Source of the DNA: Gelatoporia subvermispora B
Lineage: Eukaryota > Basidiomycota > Agaricomycetes > Polyporales > Gelatoporiaceae
Reading direction: 5' to 3'
NCBI GenBank assembly: GCA_000320605.2
Contig: KB445794.1
Coordinates: 1,708,033-1,772,032 of the forward strand
DNA length: 64,000 nt
Below are positions 1 through 11,364 of this stretch, piece by piece. A model generated the notes under the pieces. It saw only the letters and a program-made list of their open reading frames with translations. It was not told the origin of the DNA and did no database searches. How positions within the stretch are numbered: the first letter of the stretch is position 1; each line of letters starts with the position of its first letter. A program made the translations under genes and the position numbers.

Positions 1-424
1 GAACCTGACCTCACACCCTCGGCAAACTACACATGTCGACGCACATCACGCCAGGCTGTGGCCGTGCTTTCCGGCACTATTTTTCAAGATGGGCTCGTGG
101 TCAACACGTTACCCTCATCGTTTCTCATTCGTTGCAGATCGAAATCTGCCGCAAGATTTCACGATCGTCACCCTGGTCTCACCCACCTCCTTTGTCGATT
201 TTGATTATCATGAGCCTGGAACAACGAGGAATCCAGCGCAGTGTTTCCCACGAGTCAACGAGTCAGCGGTCTCATGTCCACTGGACCCCACGAGGTGGCT
301 TCCAGACAACGGAGCGCCGATAGCCGACTACACACACCACAGATCACTCCGTAGAGGGACAACTGCCCTGCGCATATCCACGGCCTCAGGATGTGCATGC
401 AGCGTTGTGGCCTGTTTCTCAGGG

Positions 425-430
425 TATAAA
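425..430 (+). promoter_or_regulatory. TATA box of Zn2Cys6 copy 1
   Basis: TATAAA lies about 75 bases before the ATG chosen for copy 1. This supports that start rather than an upstream ATG. The matching place in copy 2 reads TACAAATA and is weaker. Confidence 0.45.
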
Positions 431-504
431 GGCTGCTCTGCAGCTCAGCCCAACTTAAGCCATTCAATTCACCTCGTCTACTATCTCCATAACTGCGGGC
501 TTAG

Positions 505-1563
505 ATGTCGCATATCGCACCAACTCCGCAAACATATTGCACACGGAGCGCGCCATGCGCGCTGTGCCGACTCCCTGCGGTATGCCTGCATTGCGGGGGC
601 ACGGTGAGATTGAGCTGCTGCGTCCCAACATTGATGCTCATGCGCACGTAGCCGCTTCGCATAGAGTCTAAGCACCCCGTCCCGCACAGGGGTACCGGGC
701 GCAACGACCTGGGCATCGCGTACGATGCGAGCAGAATGGTAAGTAAAGATTACTCCACAATCGACAATGTTCTTACTCAATCAATTTTGTGCTGGGGATA
801 GGACGAGCTGCTCGTCGAACGTAATATGTTGACTCAGTACACCAGAACTGAGGTTGACACAAATGAATATGCACCTGGCGCTCATCTCGATCCCTCTGCC
901 GAGGCGAGCGCGAACCAGGTCAGTGACATTTGCGTCCTCCTCGGTGTAGGCGCAGCTGATGCCCTTTGTTCAGGTACAAGATGCGGTGGGCAACGAGATG
1001 CAGTTTCACCCTTCGCTCTCGGCCCACTTTACAATGCCCGAGACGGAGTGGAGTTATCAATGCAACTGCGACTCGACAAGGATGCAGCCGTCGTTAGCAG
1101 GTAGGTCTTCTCATACGTTCAGCATTGTCTAGTCATACGAACCGCGATGGATGTTTACGACTGACGCACCAAACTAGCCGTCAAGCCCGAGCAACACCTC
1201 AATAGTGCTGGTCCTTCTAAGAAAGCATCGGCGAAGGGATCTGCTGGCTCTCACGAAAGACGAGTCTCAACAAACCGTTGCCCTCCTGGAAGTGCGTGCG
1301 ATGCATGTCATGCCGCTAAGATCGGGTGCTCGGGGTTTGAATCAGGGAGGCCCTGCGGGTGAGTGATGCCCTTAGTCTTGAAGGACAGGATTGTCGTTGA
1401 CATTTCGTGTCGCCAACATAGACCATGCTTGGCAAGGCACACCGTGTGCGAGAAGACACGCCTGATCGGCAAAGCTGGACGGCCTCCCGGTACGGGAAAG
1501 AAAGTATCTGTGGAATCGGATGTCGTGGTCGGTATAGGATTCAATGCACCCCACAGTAACTGA
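505..1563 (+). CDS. Small Zn(II)2Cys6-cluster protein, copy 1
   Basis: Six exons read open with GT-AG introns: 505-603, 652-738, 802-918, 974-1100, 1178-1358 and 1422-1563, giving about 220 residues. The protein starts MSHIAPTP. Near residue 18 it has a C-x2-C-x5-C-x2-C motif (CALCRLPAVCLHC), and mid-protein it has a PETEWSYQCNC segment. The C-terminus carries a full binuclear cluster of the fungal Zn(II)2Cys6 type: CDAC, then AAKIGC, then RPC, GPC and a last Cys in HTVC (spacing C-x2-C-x6-C-x8-C-x2-C-x6-C). The cluster is split by the last intron. A Gly/Arg/Pro/Lys-rich tail follows. Such clusters usually bind DNA in fungal regulators, but those proteins are much longer and carry the cluster near the N-terminus, so a DNA-binding role is inference. 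A close paralog with the same intron positions lies at 4692-5781. The family is not one I can name. Confidence 0.75.
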
Positions 1564-2316
1564 TCAGCACATACTCTATCTTGCTCCCTGTCCACGTCAT
1601 GCTCATGCCCTTCAGACCCCTTCTCTATCTGAATTTTTGCATCATGCTTCGTTCTTCTTTGTACGATCTCGTTAGTCTACTAGCGGCTGTCGCTAGACGG
1701 GCCCCGTGCTCCTGAACTGTCCAGTGCCCTGTTGATGTTGTATATATATGATATGTTGTTCTATATTGTCGCTGTATCCCATATCGACTTTCGATCAGTA
1801 TCGATTGGGACGTGTCCAAGGATCTACCTTACGCTGGTCCAAACCCAATCGACGTCATTTTATGCTTTGTTGGTCAATCATTGACTAGTGACTGCTCGAT
1901 GCGAAACCAGACGTCTAGAGGGCGAAGGATGAGACAATGGCACGATGTAGCACACCACAGTTCCGCACACGGTAGGGGCGCACAGTTAGCGGTCTGCTGT
2001 TTAGTAGGGTGCACAAATCAAGATCTCCGGCAGTGGCCCCATTGGAGCAGCGCGTGGCGTAAACATGGTCAACGGCGGCTGCGACGCAATCAGACAGGAC
2101 TGGGAATGTCACGTGTTACCTCGAGCGCGGAGGCAATTCTGGCGTGCAACCTAGTCGACTAGTGCGCTGTCAGAGGTAATTGCCCCGACGTTTTCGCTCT
2201 CTTGCAAAGAGCCGGCGACAAATTACGTCCAATATTTACCTCAACAAGTCGGATACACTAGAACACATCGTCGTTGTAGGCATCCACTTGGACATTCATG
2301 AGCGCCAGGAATCAGG
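1564..2316. other. Downstream flank of copy 1, no gene recognised
   Basis: Up to about 2160 this is the 3' part of the duplicated block. It contains a TATATATATGATATG AT-rich stretch near 1741. I see no supported coding exon here. Confidence 0.4.
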
Positions 2317-2746
2317 ATGGCATGCTTTGTGCACAGCGCGGGTTTATGCGAGAGGTCACCGGGACAGACAAATTGGGGCAGCGTGTCCGGGCCTGTCGTG
2401 CAGCAGAACATATTCACCCTATCCAAAATTGAGTCCTCAGAGCCAGCAAACTATAGGGCAGATTCTCGGTATTGCGCATTGGACGTACGGGTCGACGAAA
2501 CTGGGAATGAGGCCGTAAAGGTGACGATCATATTGAAGTATCTAGTGTCTACCACTCACTGTTGCATTCCTTCTCTGACTACAGGGCACGTCTTTCCGAA
2601 GTCACCCAGCATGGCAGCAAGCCCAACGCTTTCCCTCCAAAGGGCATATCTCAGTGCATCATCCGTTGACAGAACTCGTCGCCACATGCGAGCACCGCTC
2701 CATCAAGCATAAGCTCCTCGTCTCAGATAATGAGGAGTACTGGTGA
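2317..2746 (+). CDS. Hypothetical two-exon small protein
   Basis: An ATG at 2317 opens an exon to 2520. It is followed by a 64-nt intron (GTGACG...CTACAG, 2521-2584) and an exon that ends at a TGA at 2744-2746. The second exon reads well (it ends KHKLLVSDNEEYW) and the frame is kept across the intron, giving about 121 residues. No domain is recognised. It lies between the two duplicated Zn2Cys6 genes and could be the 3' part of a larger or decayed gene, because no upstream exon could be placed with confidence. Confidence 0.4.
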
Positions 2747-4156
2747 GATGAGTCGTAGTATGACTCCCTGGTTCCGCCTGTGCCCGCAATGAGACTATCA
2801 CTGTCCCGGCGAGTCAATTACCTTCGGTTTATACCGAATTCTTGTTCCCGTAACAAGAAACCGAGTATGCAGAGCTAAAAAGAAAAGGATGCGATACCAA
2901 ACCTAGTGCCTCGTAGTGCAGCAGGAGATAATTAATTTACGGCTGACAAGCCTGCAGATGGGCCATCGTGGTGCCTGCATCACGACTAACCTTCGACTTG
3001 CGGCCATTAATTGTCGAGAGCAGCCGGGCTTCACGCGCTACACATCCCGACGGCTTGTAGCATTCAAGAGCGACGATGGAGCGAATGAAGCGTTTGTCTA
3101 CAATCGAGGTTGGGTTGGCACTCTCCGTTGACTAGTTTCTCCAAGAGCGGAAACTCCCACTAATCTCGATTATTGGAATAGCTGGCGGAGTAGCGCCATT
3201 GCTGTCAACTGCAGTCAGCTCTTTCTACCTCCGCACGGCCGCCCACTCCGATGCACATCCTCTCGAAAAGTCGGCATGTTTGCAATTTCGTCTGCAAGCG
3301 CCCGTCTTGCTTGGTGTGAGCTCATTGGGTGCAAAAGTCTCAGTCTAACTCATCTGATATAAGTTCACCAATACCATATGTCTCACAAGGTTGCACCATG
3401 TTGGGACAACTCGATATCATGATACCGAGAAGGAAGGAGTGGCCTTCACACGTTCTGGATGACGACATATTTCGAGCACAGCTACCTCTCCCTCCACAAA
3501 GAGCTGATCAGATTCGCGTTCGCGTCGTCGAGATATATGGCGGATAATATGTACGACATGTCTAATGAAGACTTCTAGGCATGTAATAGGCTGAGTTGAC
3601 GGGCATTTCTAGTCCGGTGATGCAGTTGCCAGTGTGCTCCCTTACGTGCGGCCCGCAACTGCTCGCAAGCTATCGTTAAACTTGTCATGATCTGCAGCCT
3701 GATCGAGATGACCTTCCAAAGCGTGTTCAGGTATTAACCACACCGTGAGTCAATTTGCAGGCTGCGCTTGATCGGACAAATTCTCATATACATGCAGATC
3801 CATTGTGACAAGCCGGAGATTTTTGTCCAAGTATTGCTATATGCCAATGCTTGATCGCGACTTTCGCTACAGTCCTGACTTGATGGATATAACCACTCCA
3901 CATTTTTGCGGGGCATGCAACGTCGTGCTGCTACTATTATGACACAAACTGCATTAGTGACGGCCCGGGTACAACTGTATAGAATCACAATCTAGCAGAG
4001 AGTGCGAACACTATGATACGGCCTTTAGTCTCAGTGTGATCGAACGCTGACGACTCGACCAACATGAGGACGCTTCAACGAGCCGGTACAGATTGCTTTG
4101 TTCTCGATCACTCAAAATCCCGAGATTGCCTCACAGCCATCGAAATTGTCGCCCCA
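2747..4156. other. Decayed coding relics between duplicated genes
   Basis: Around 3076-3300 one forward frame encodes a hydrophobic stretch (LISIIGIAGGVAPLLSTAVS) but contains an in-frame TAG. Around 3395-3580 two forward frames together read like one protein (RYHDTEKEGVAFT, then FWMTTYFEHSYLSLHKEL, ending MSNEDF) and need a frame change. These look like broken exons. No family is recognised, and no intact gene is supported. Confidence 0.3.
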
Positions 4157-6330
4157 TCTACTGCACCCGTACACCGAACTTGATCTCACACTCTAGTCTA
4201 ACCACACATGTCGACGCACATCACAGCCGGCTGTGGCCATGTTCTCCGGCTATATTTCTCCAGGATATGGAGTCGTGGTGAACACGCGACCCTCATCGCT
4301 CGTTTCTCATTTGATGCAGGTCGAAATCTGCCGCAACATGCTATGGCCATCGCAATAGCCTCGACTGCTTCGTTTGTCATCATCTTGATCGCCATGAGCC
4401 CGGGACAACGAGCAATACAGCTAGATATTTCGCACGGGACAGAATCCTCATGTTTACGGTACGCCACGAGGTCGCTTCTAGAAGACGGAGCGCTAGCAGC
4501 CGACTATACGCACCGGGGAATACGCCGGGAGGAGTCGACTGAGCTAGCCACAGACATGGCCTCAGGATACGCAGGTGAATTGCGGCCCATTGTACTTCAG
4601 GGTACAAATATTGCACTGCGAGTTCGTCCAACTCAAGCTATCCACCTTCTTTCGTCTCTTGTGTTTGTTATATCTGCTCATATCCCATCTTATGTCACAT
4701 ATCGCCCCGACGCCTGGAACGTACTGCACTCAGAACACGCCATGCGTGTTGTGTAGACTCCCCGCATGTGCGCGTTGTGGGGGGATGGTAAGATCGAACC
4801 ACCACGCTCTGATGCGAACGCTCACGCGTACATAGCCACCTTTCGCGGGATCTGTGCTCCCCGTCGTGAGCGGGGGTACAGCGACAGGAGACCCATACGT
4901 TGCCCAGAGTGAACAGCGCATCATATACAACACGAGCAGTAGGGTAAGCGCAGACCAGCCCACACTCGTATACACCCTGCTAGATGCAGGTGCTCAAAAA
5001 ATCCGCTTGGCACATTAGCAAGAATTGCTCGATGATTATGATGTATTGTCTCAGCATACCCGTACTGAGAATAACACAACCGATTATGCACTTGGGACTC
5101 ATCTCGACCAATCTGTCGAGTCGAGTGCTATCCAGGTCAGTAACGATTGCATCCTTCCCAGTGAAAGCAGAGCTGACACTATATCTTAGGCACAAGATGC
5201 GGTGGGCGGCGAGGTGCAGTTCTACCCTTTGCTGCCCGCCCATCTTGCTGTGCCCGAGACAGAGTGGAGTTATCAATGTCACTGCAACCGGACCATGTCG
5301 CAATCACCATCGACAGGTAGGTCTCCCCATGCGCCCAACATTGTCTAGTACGATGAGGGGTAATGGAAATCAATGACTCACGCACTGAACCAGTCGCCGA
5401 GCCGTTGCAACACTCCAGCAGTGCTGGTCCTTCTACGAAAGCGTCGGTGAAGGGGTCTGCTGGCTCTAAGGGAAGACGAGTCTCGACGAACCGTTGCCTT
5501 CCTGGAAATGCGTGCGACGCGTGTCATGCCGCCAAGATCGGGTGCTCGGGGTTTCAACCAGAAAGGCCCTGTGGGTGAGTGATGCCCTTAGTTTGGTCTT
5601 AAAGGACAGGATTGTCGTTGACATCTCGTGTCGTTATCATAGACCATGCCTGGCAAGGCACACCGTGTGCAAGAAGACGCGCCCGATGGGCCAAGCAGGA
5701 CGGCCGCGTGGTACGGGAAAGAAAGCACCTGTGGAGCCGGGAGTCGTGCCCGGGGGTTCCAAGGCACACCACAGTAGCTGATCAGTACATACCCCATCAT
5801 GCTCCCTCGCCACGTCATGCATAAACCTTCTTCGACACAAGAGTTATGTGTTTCGCTTTTCTACTTCCTACAAACAACCTCGTCAGCCCGCTCTTAGATT
5901 TTGCAACACGGATTTCGTACTGTTAGGCTCTTTGAGGCTCTTGGATTCTTAGTGACGTTGCTGCCTCTAGCTCTACGCGCGTGTATTGGTCCTATGTACA
6001 ACAGCGGATTTAGATCAGTATTGATCAGGATGTGTCCAAGGTCCAGCCTTACAGTAGGCTCGTCGACTTCATCCTACAGTGAATCGTTGACTGTACCGTG
6101 TTCAACGCAGAACCAAGTGTTCAGAGGTCAACAGGCAGACAATGACTCGATACCAACACAGCACTGCTGGCGCCGCAGGTAGGAGTTGGTTCGAGTGCAT
6201 GACTGGCAGTCTGCAGCCTTAGGGTTGTGTGATCAAGATCTCCAGCGGCAGCGAGCAGCACGTAGACCCAAACACGGCAAGCAGCCCCTGAAGGCGCCAT
6301 TGACCTGACGCGTCACGAGAGGAGGAGGAG
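4157..6330 (+). repeat. Segmental duplication unit, right copy
   Basis: This is the partner of 1-2160. The order of upstream region, gene and downstream region is the same. The conserved upstream part (4208-4690) is as similar as the introns or more so and probably contains the promoter. Confidence 0.7.
4692..5781 (+). CDS. Small Zn(II)2Cys6-cluster protein, copy 2
   Basis: This is a paralog of the gene at 505-1563 with the same six-exon structure. The second exon starts after ACATAG near 4836, as in copy 1. The ATG at 4692 gives MSHIAPTP. An N-terminal C-x2-C-x4-C-x2-C motif (CVLCRLPACARC) is present; it is one residue shorter between the pairs than in copy 1. The PETEWSYQCHC block is kept, and so is the complete C-terminal Zn2Cys6 cluster (CDAC...AAKIGC...RPC...GPC...HTVC). 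After the cluster the tail reads GQAGRPRGTGKK, which resembles an AT-hook core. Both copies are open over their full length, which suggests both are under selection. The function is not known; a small nuclear DNA-binding protein is the simplest guess. Confidence 0.75.
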
Positions 6331-6380
6331 GAGTATATTTTTCTTCGGACACGTCACGGCAGCAGCACGTGCACTACTAC
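5782..6380. other. Downstream flank of copy 2, no gene seen
   Basis: This matches the downstream flank of copy 1 until about 6300. Nothing coding is supported. Confidence 0.4.
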
Positions 6381-6384
6381 AGCT

Positions 6385-7085
6385 ACAGCTACGCGGACGG
6401 TTAACAATTTAACTTGGGTCATTAACTTCGCCCTCACAAAATTAACTTTTTTTAACTTTAAGTTACTCACTCCTCCTCTTGCTGCACATGAGACATGTCT
6501 ACTATCCACGGATAACGCAGAGCAATAGAGCGCCGAGTCCGGAGCGATGAAACAAGTAGGCGGCATTGATATAAAGCAAGGAAGACAGCCGAGGTATGTT
6601 GCAGTTTGGTAGGCCAGTTGAGTTGGCTTCGAAAGAGGAAGGTAGCGGAGGGACAGATGGTGAATGAGAAAGTCGAGATATTAGACTTAGCACATGTATC
6701 AGGAGGTAGACGAGGCTTCGAGGATAGACAGATAGGATAGGCGAACAAAGGAGAGGAGGTAGAGACCGGGAGGAATGGTGGAGAATGGCAAGAAGCGAAG
6801 TCAATGAGCCAGAACCTAGACGGTGACGAAGCATAGACGGCGACGAAGCTATGAGTGTCAACGAGAGGCTCCACATATGGAGGTAGGACGGTATAGACGA
6901 CGAGCAGAAGGTATAGACGGTGAGGCAGAGTACTCGGGAGGCGTCTCAGGCGGGCCAAGCGCGCAAGTGAACGGGCGCAAGTTAGCCAAGTTAGCCAAGT
7001 TAACCCGCATTAGGATAGGTGGAGACAAGTTAAATAAAGTTAGGAAAGTTACTTAGAAAAGTTACTTTATCCGCCCTCAGCTACG
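6385..7085. repeat. Possible short non-autonomous element with TTAACTT-rich ends
   Basis: Both ends carry clustered TTAACTT/AAGTTA motifs in opposite orientation (6395-6470 and 6975-7065). The interior is purine-rich on the forward strand and lacks a convincing gene. A perfect terminal inverted repeat or target-site duplication could not be fixed, so this stays a candidate. Confidence 0.3.
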
Positions 7086-9868
7086 CGCGGCGCGCCCACG
7101 GGGACACACTTAGATACTACCAATACAGCAACATCCCAGCGATCGATGCTGCTTGCCTGCGGTTAAATTTCAGCTCTTGGACCCCCGGCTAAGTACATGG
7201 GAGCTTCTAGATTCGAGATACATCACCCCGCGTGATTATTTGAATCCGCCAGCACGATTCTAGGCAATATTTTATTATTATTATTATTTTACCTCGGTGA
7301 CGACCATACTGGTCACGGTGCGAGTAGCGAAAGGCCAAGCTGAGCAGTATGTCCGTCAATGCGATGGCTTTACTCTTCGTCTGCGCGATCAACGCCTCAA
7401 TGAGCTGATCAACTTTGCTTGGGGCAGACGGTCATCCGAACTTCCGAAGCACGTGGTGAAGATTCCGGACTTCTGCCAAGGTGTATCAGGAACATATTAC
7501 ATTGCCTCGGTGAGACTTTTCTGCATCTACAGACCTTTCGCATGAATCGAAGATGGCCGCCACGTGGACGCACAGCATAAGCAGAACGACATTGACCCAG
7601 CCTTGACAGGTACGTCGAAAGTGCCCTAAACTAAACACAAAACCTCCCTGCTGCATGTGGAAGTGTTACCCTCGATAAGATCCAGTATGTCATGAATCCA
7701 CCCTTCTGGCCGTAGCTAGACACGTTCGATGGTTGCTCGCATAGATGATGACTTGACGATTATGATCATGATGAATCATATGTCAAGATCTCGGTGAGCG
7801 CGGGGCACGAGCAAACGGAGTGTCCCCTCAGCAGAGTATACAATATTAAGCCATGGTGACTCGATAGCATCTATGTCTGTTTATGAACCGCTGGGCACGG
7901 CAACGCATCTATGAGGAGTGAGTTTGGTATATCCATCAGTCAGCATACTATTGTGTGGGAGGGATGTTCAGATATCTTGTCTTCTAATGCTATATATTTG
8001 TCATATTGAAATTCTACCTGACAAAGTACAATGCGTCTCGTCGAGATGAAGCCCTAACGGTGTTCCAGCTTCCAGTGGCATGCTTCCGTCCGGTTGATGG
8101 ACTATGGACGTTTCTGTCCAGCTGAGCCAATCATCGCGTTCAAATGTTGATAACTGAAACGGCATTGTTCGTCCTGCAAGTAAGTTCCGTAAGACTTCAC
8201 CCTAAGACATACGCACATACAAGGACAGATCTACAGGGAGGATGTAACTGATGTTCGAATTGCTTGGGTCAGTCATGGCGATAGTAATTGTGAAAGTGGC
8301 ACAGTAACCACAACGTCTTTATACACCACATTGACGTCTTCGATGCATGATCATTTACACTCGATGCCCGTTAGGGACGGTTCTCACTATCAGTTACCGA
8401 CATAGACATGGCTATGCACTCACACCGAGGTTTGAGGCGCCATGAGGACCACAATTGCTTGACATGCTGCGGCGAAGAGATCCCTGGAAGACATAATCAG
8501 ACGTTCTGTGATCATTTACACATACGATAGCCGTCAGTCGGCCGAATACACAATTAGACAGAAATCTGAAACGAGGACATACCGGGCCCATTGAGCATTC
8601 CCCTGTAATTCTGACTACGCTCGCTGGTGATACATGGTAACAGCGCTCTTGAGCTTGCACGTAGGTTCCGATACAGGCTGGCATCATAGACCCACCTCGA
8701 CATTGTCAGTATCACGGTCGCCAGTGCGCTTTATATTGCCAGTTGTGTGAGCACTGATACTTTGGCATCACATACCCAGATATCTGATGGTTACTCATGA
8801 TACCGACACCTCGAACATCGTCTTTGCTTGACTACGCGTCTTCCGATTACACCGCATCCGAAAATATCGACTGTAATTCACTAGTGGCGTCAAAGAACAA
8901 GAGTATCAACTGTTCTGCAGATAATCAGCACAGACCAACAGAAGATGAGCTTAAGTGATAAGGATCGCGCCTGCATATTAAGGGTTCTGCACTGTAAACT
9001 ATGTACACATTCAGGGAGTTTCCGGTCACCTTTGCTGAGGAACCTACTACAATGCCCAAGTGCGCAGATGGGACCATCCTGTTAACGTTTTCCGAGGTAG
9101 AATATGGATAGATTGGTATTTTCAGCGAGAAACAGAGCAGATGGTGATGTGTACATTTCATCTGTTCAGAAGATGGTCTGCGTGCGGGTGATGTCTGATG
9201 CGGATGCTGTACAGCGAGAGAGACCATATCCTCTGAGCTGGCTCGGAAGCTCCCGGTGTAGCGTATCAGTCATTTTAAAAACACTGAGATGAACCAGCCG
9301 TGACGCAGCAAGAACAGTCAAAAAGGCCCTCGTTCTATCTGGTGGGTAGCCAACCTGATTAAGCGCCCACTGTCAGCAGGCTGCGGTCAGATGATCGAGT
9401 AGCACGAGTGCTGCCTGAAGCCCTTCCGAGGCCTCGTTCGCTGTTCAATTCGCCCTTGCTCCATACACTTTCTCGAGCAGAGAGCTCGAAGAGAAGGCCC
9501 CGTTACTAGGACTGATCGCACCTCAACTATGAGCGATCTATGAGACGCTTAACTTTTCTGGATTGTTTATTGTCGTCAAATGACAAATATGGGGCGGTCT
9601 GAAATGATACCGTACAAGATGCTTGCATCGAATATACTGGGCATTCGCGGCATGCAAACATGAAATCGTACAAATACTGAGAAACGCAACTCTGCGACAG
9701 GTTCCTGACCCTACGCATTGTGGGTTCCACAAAAGGGGGGGGGGGGGCGGGAAATACAGTGATAAGTTCACAGTCAAACCTGACGCATCTGGGCCGCATG
9801 TTACTGATTTGAAGCCCCCTGTCTTGTGCATAGTCTGCTGAGAATGAAACCTTGCAGCTATATACACC
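7086..9868. other. Gene-poor region with isolated exon-like stretches
   Basis: At 7270-7290 there is a short TTA microsatellite. It is followed by an open stretch (7297-7513) reading TVRVAKGQAEQYVRQCDGF and ending at a GTGAGA donor, which could be an exon of a gene whose other parts I could not assemble. On the reverse strand an ATG near 8277 (MTDPSNSNISYILPVDL) is followed by a GTATGT donor and may be a decayed gene start. A run of 13 G interrupted once sits near 9735-9750. No complete gene is supported. Confidence 0.3.
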
Positions 9869-11364
9869 TCAAGAAACGTTGATACTCAGGGGGAGTGATA
9901 GCTGTTTGTTCTGCGCGCGGAGGTTGAACATGAACCTTGACACAAGGACACTGGATATACTGCGTACATATGCTGAGGATCGCCACAGCATAAGGGCACA
10001 ATGGTGCACTCACACATTCGCCATAATCGTGAACATGTCCTTGGCGGTGGGCTGATGATATCTCAGTTCTTGAAAATCCTAGGAAGACAGAGTATCTCAC
10101 CGGTACCGGCGCCTGAAACCGACAGAAATGAGTTTTCAGAAGTTCAACACATCGCATCAGTAAAGCACACCAATAGTGTAAATACATTAGCAGCATTGAT
10201 GGCGGTCATCATTCCATAGTAGATTGACCCTTCGAATTACATTGTATCTCAGCGGGAGTCAAACCGGCAGGGTCAAGTTCACTGACCATCTCGGAACACG
10301 ATGTGAATGAGCGATATTTTCCAGGTACCATGGTGCGTGATCGCCTTCGCTGCTGTTAAGACGAAGATTAGACTCTCTCCGGCCAGCATACAGCCCCATG
10401 CAATCGCGAATTCTAGAATGAATTAGGATTATGAGTCTGCTGTGATTGTTATTCTACAGAGCACGACATACGCTTGTCTCTGACGTGGATGAGAATGAGG
10501 ATCTGTGCTTCTAGATAAGGGCAAGAGAACATACAATTTGTTAGGGAGAAACAGCGAGGCACAACGTGACCAATGAACGCTGGGCATCTCCAATTCATGT
10601 ATCCTAGAGCCGCTGATGATCACCCACTATCCCGATCATATAAGACCAAGCCGAGTATGGGTGGATACTACAAGACATACCGCAACTACGCTTGCAATTG
10701 TCGCTCCTGTCACGATCAACAACCCTAAGATGCGTTTACTCTTGCCATACAGGGCATAGGTGCGCATTGATAGGAGGGCTGCGACATTCGTTGATCGCAA
10801 ACTTGTTATCCAAAATACGTGATGAACGTACCTGCGATAGAGACTTGGTTGATGGTTGCACAGTATTGGTGATACGCATGCAGACGATAGCAACTATTAC
10901 ATGTCGAGTATTCAGATCGCACAGCGAAGCTACATAGCACGTGCTTACGACTGTACCGGATCCGCAAATCAATAAGAGCGGGGTAATAACTTAGAACGCA
11001 ATACCACTTACAGCCAATGTCGGGTTTCCAAAATATTCCACAATGGTTGGCACAGAGCTAATCAATGGAAAGTATCGAGTCAGGAGCAAGAGGATGGCTG
11101 CCCAGGACCACTTGAACTCCTGCCAGAAGAGTTCAACCTCGTCGTTGAATGTAAGACAATAATCGAAGTACAGAATCGCTGGCATCGAGGGGCGCTTGAG
11201 CAATGCGGCGCCCAAGTATAATCACCGCACTCACTCCAGGCCGCTAGGGCGCTGCTATGTTCGATCCACAATCCCTGGAGACTAATATTTAGTTCAGCGA
11301 TACACATCATACAGTCTCGGGATATAAAGACATACAAAGAAGGGAGGTTAATGGATGTAGACAT
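9869..11364 (-). CDS. DUF6533-domain multi-pass membrane protein
   Basis: About ten small exons on the reverse strand join into one reading frame typical of the large basidiomycete DUF6533 family. In order they contain FDYCLTFNDEVELFW, then a hydrophobic WAAILLLLTRYFPLI segment, YRLHAYHQYCATINQVSIAA, LLSMRTYALYGKSKRILG (the most conserved family motif), YMNWRCPAFIGH, AIAWGCMLAGESLIFVLTAA, IHIVFRDGSIYYGMMTAINA and SRFMFNLRAQNK before the stop. The family has five to seven transmembrane helices and no known function; it is strongly expanded in wood-decay fungi. The ATG at 11364 was chosen because it begins a short first exon that splices in frame into the domain. One splice junction, before YMNWRC, is uncertain and may use a weak donor. 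Confidence 0.8.

Larger units (their letters stand above)
1..2160 (+). repeat. Segmental duplication unit, left copy
   Basis: This stretch aligns without major rearrangement to about 4157-6330. The match covers some 470 bases before the gene, the whole gene with its introns, and about 600 bases after it, for example the shared GTGTCCAAGG motif near 1812 and 6031. Identity is moderate, so the duplication is not recent. The copy may extend left beyond the window. Confidence 0.75.

Noticed and set aside
4208..4756. 182-codon forward frame before Zn2Cys6 copy 2
   Set aside because: The frame is not conserved in copy 1, while the gene starting at 4692 is.
9735..9750. G-rich run as possible telomere or quadruplex signal
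   Set aside because: It is a simple homopolymer without a repeated unit or conserved context.
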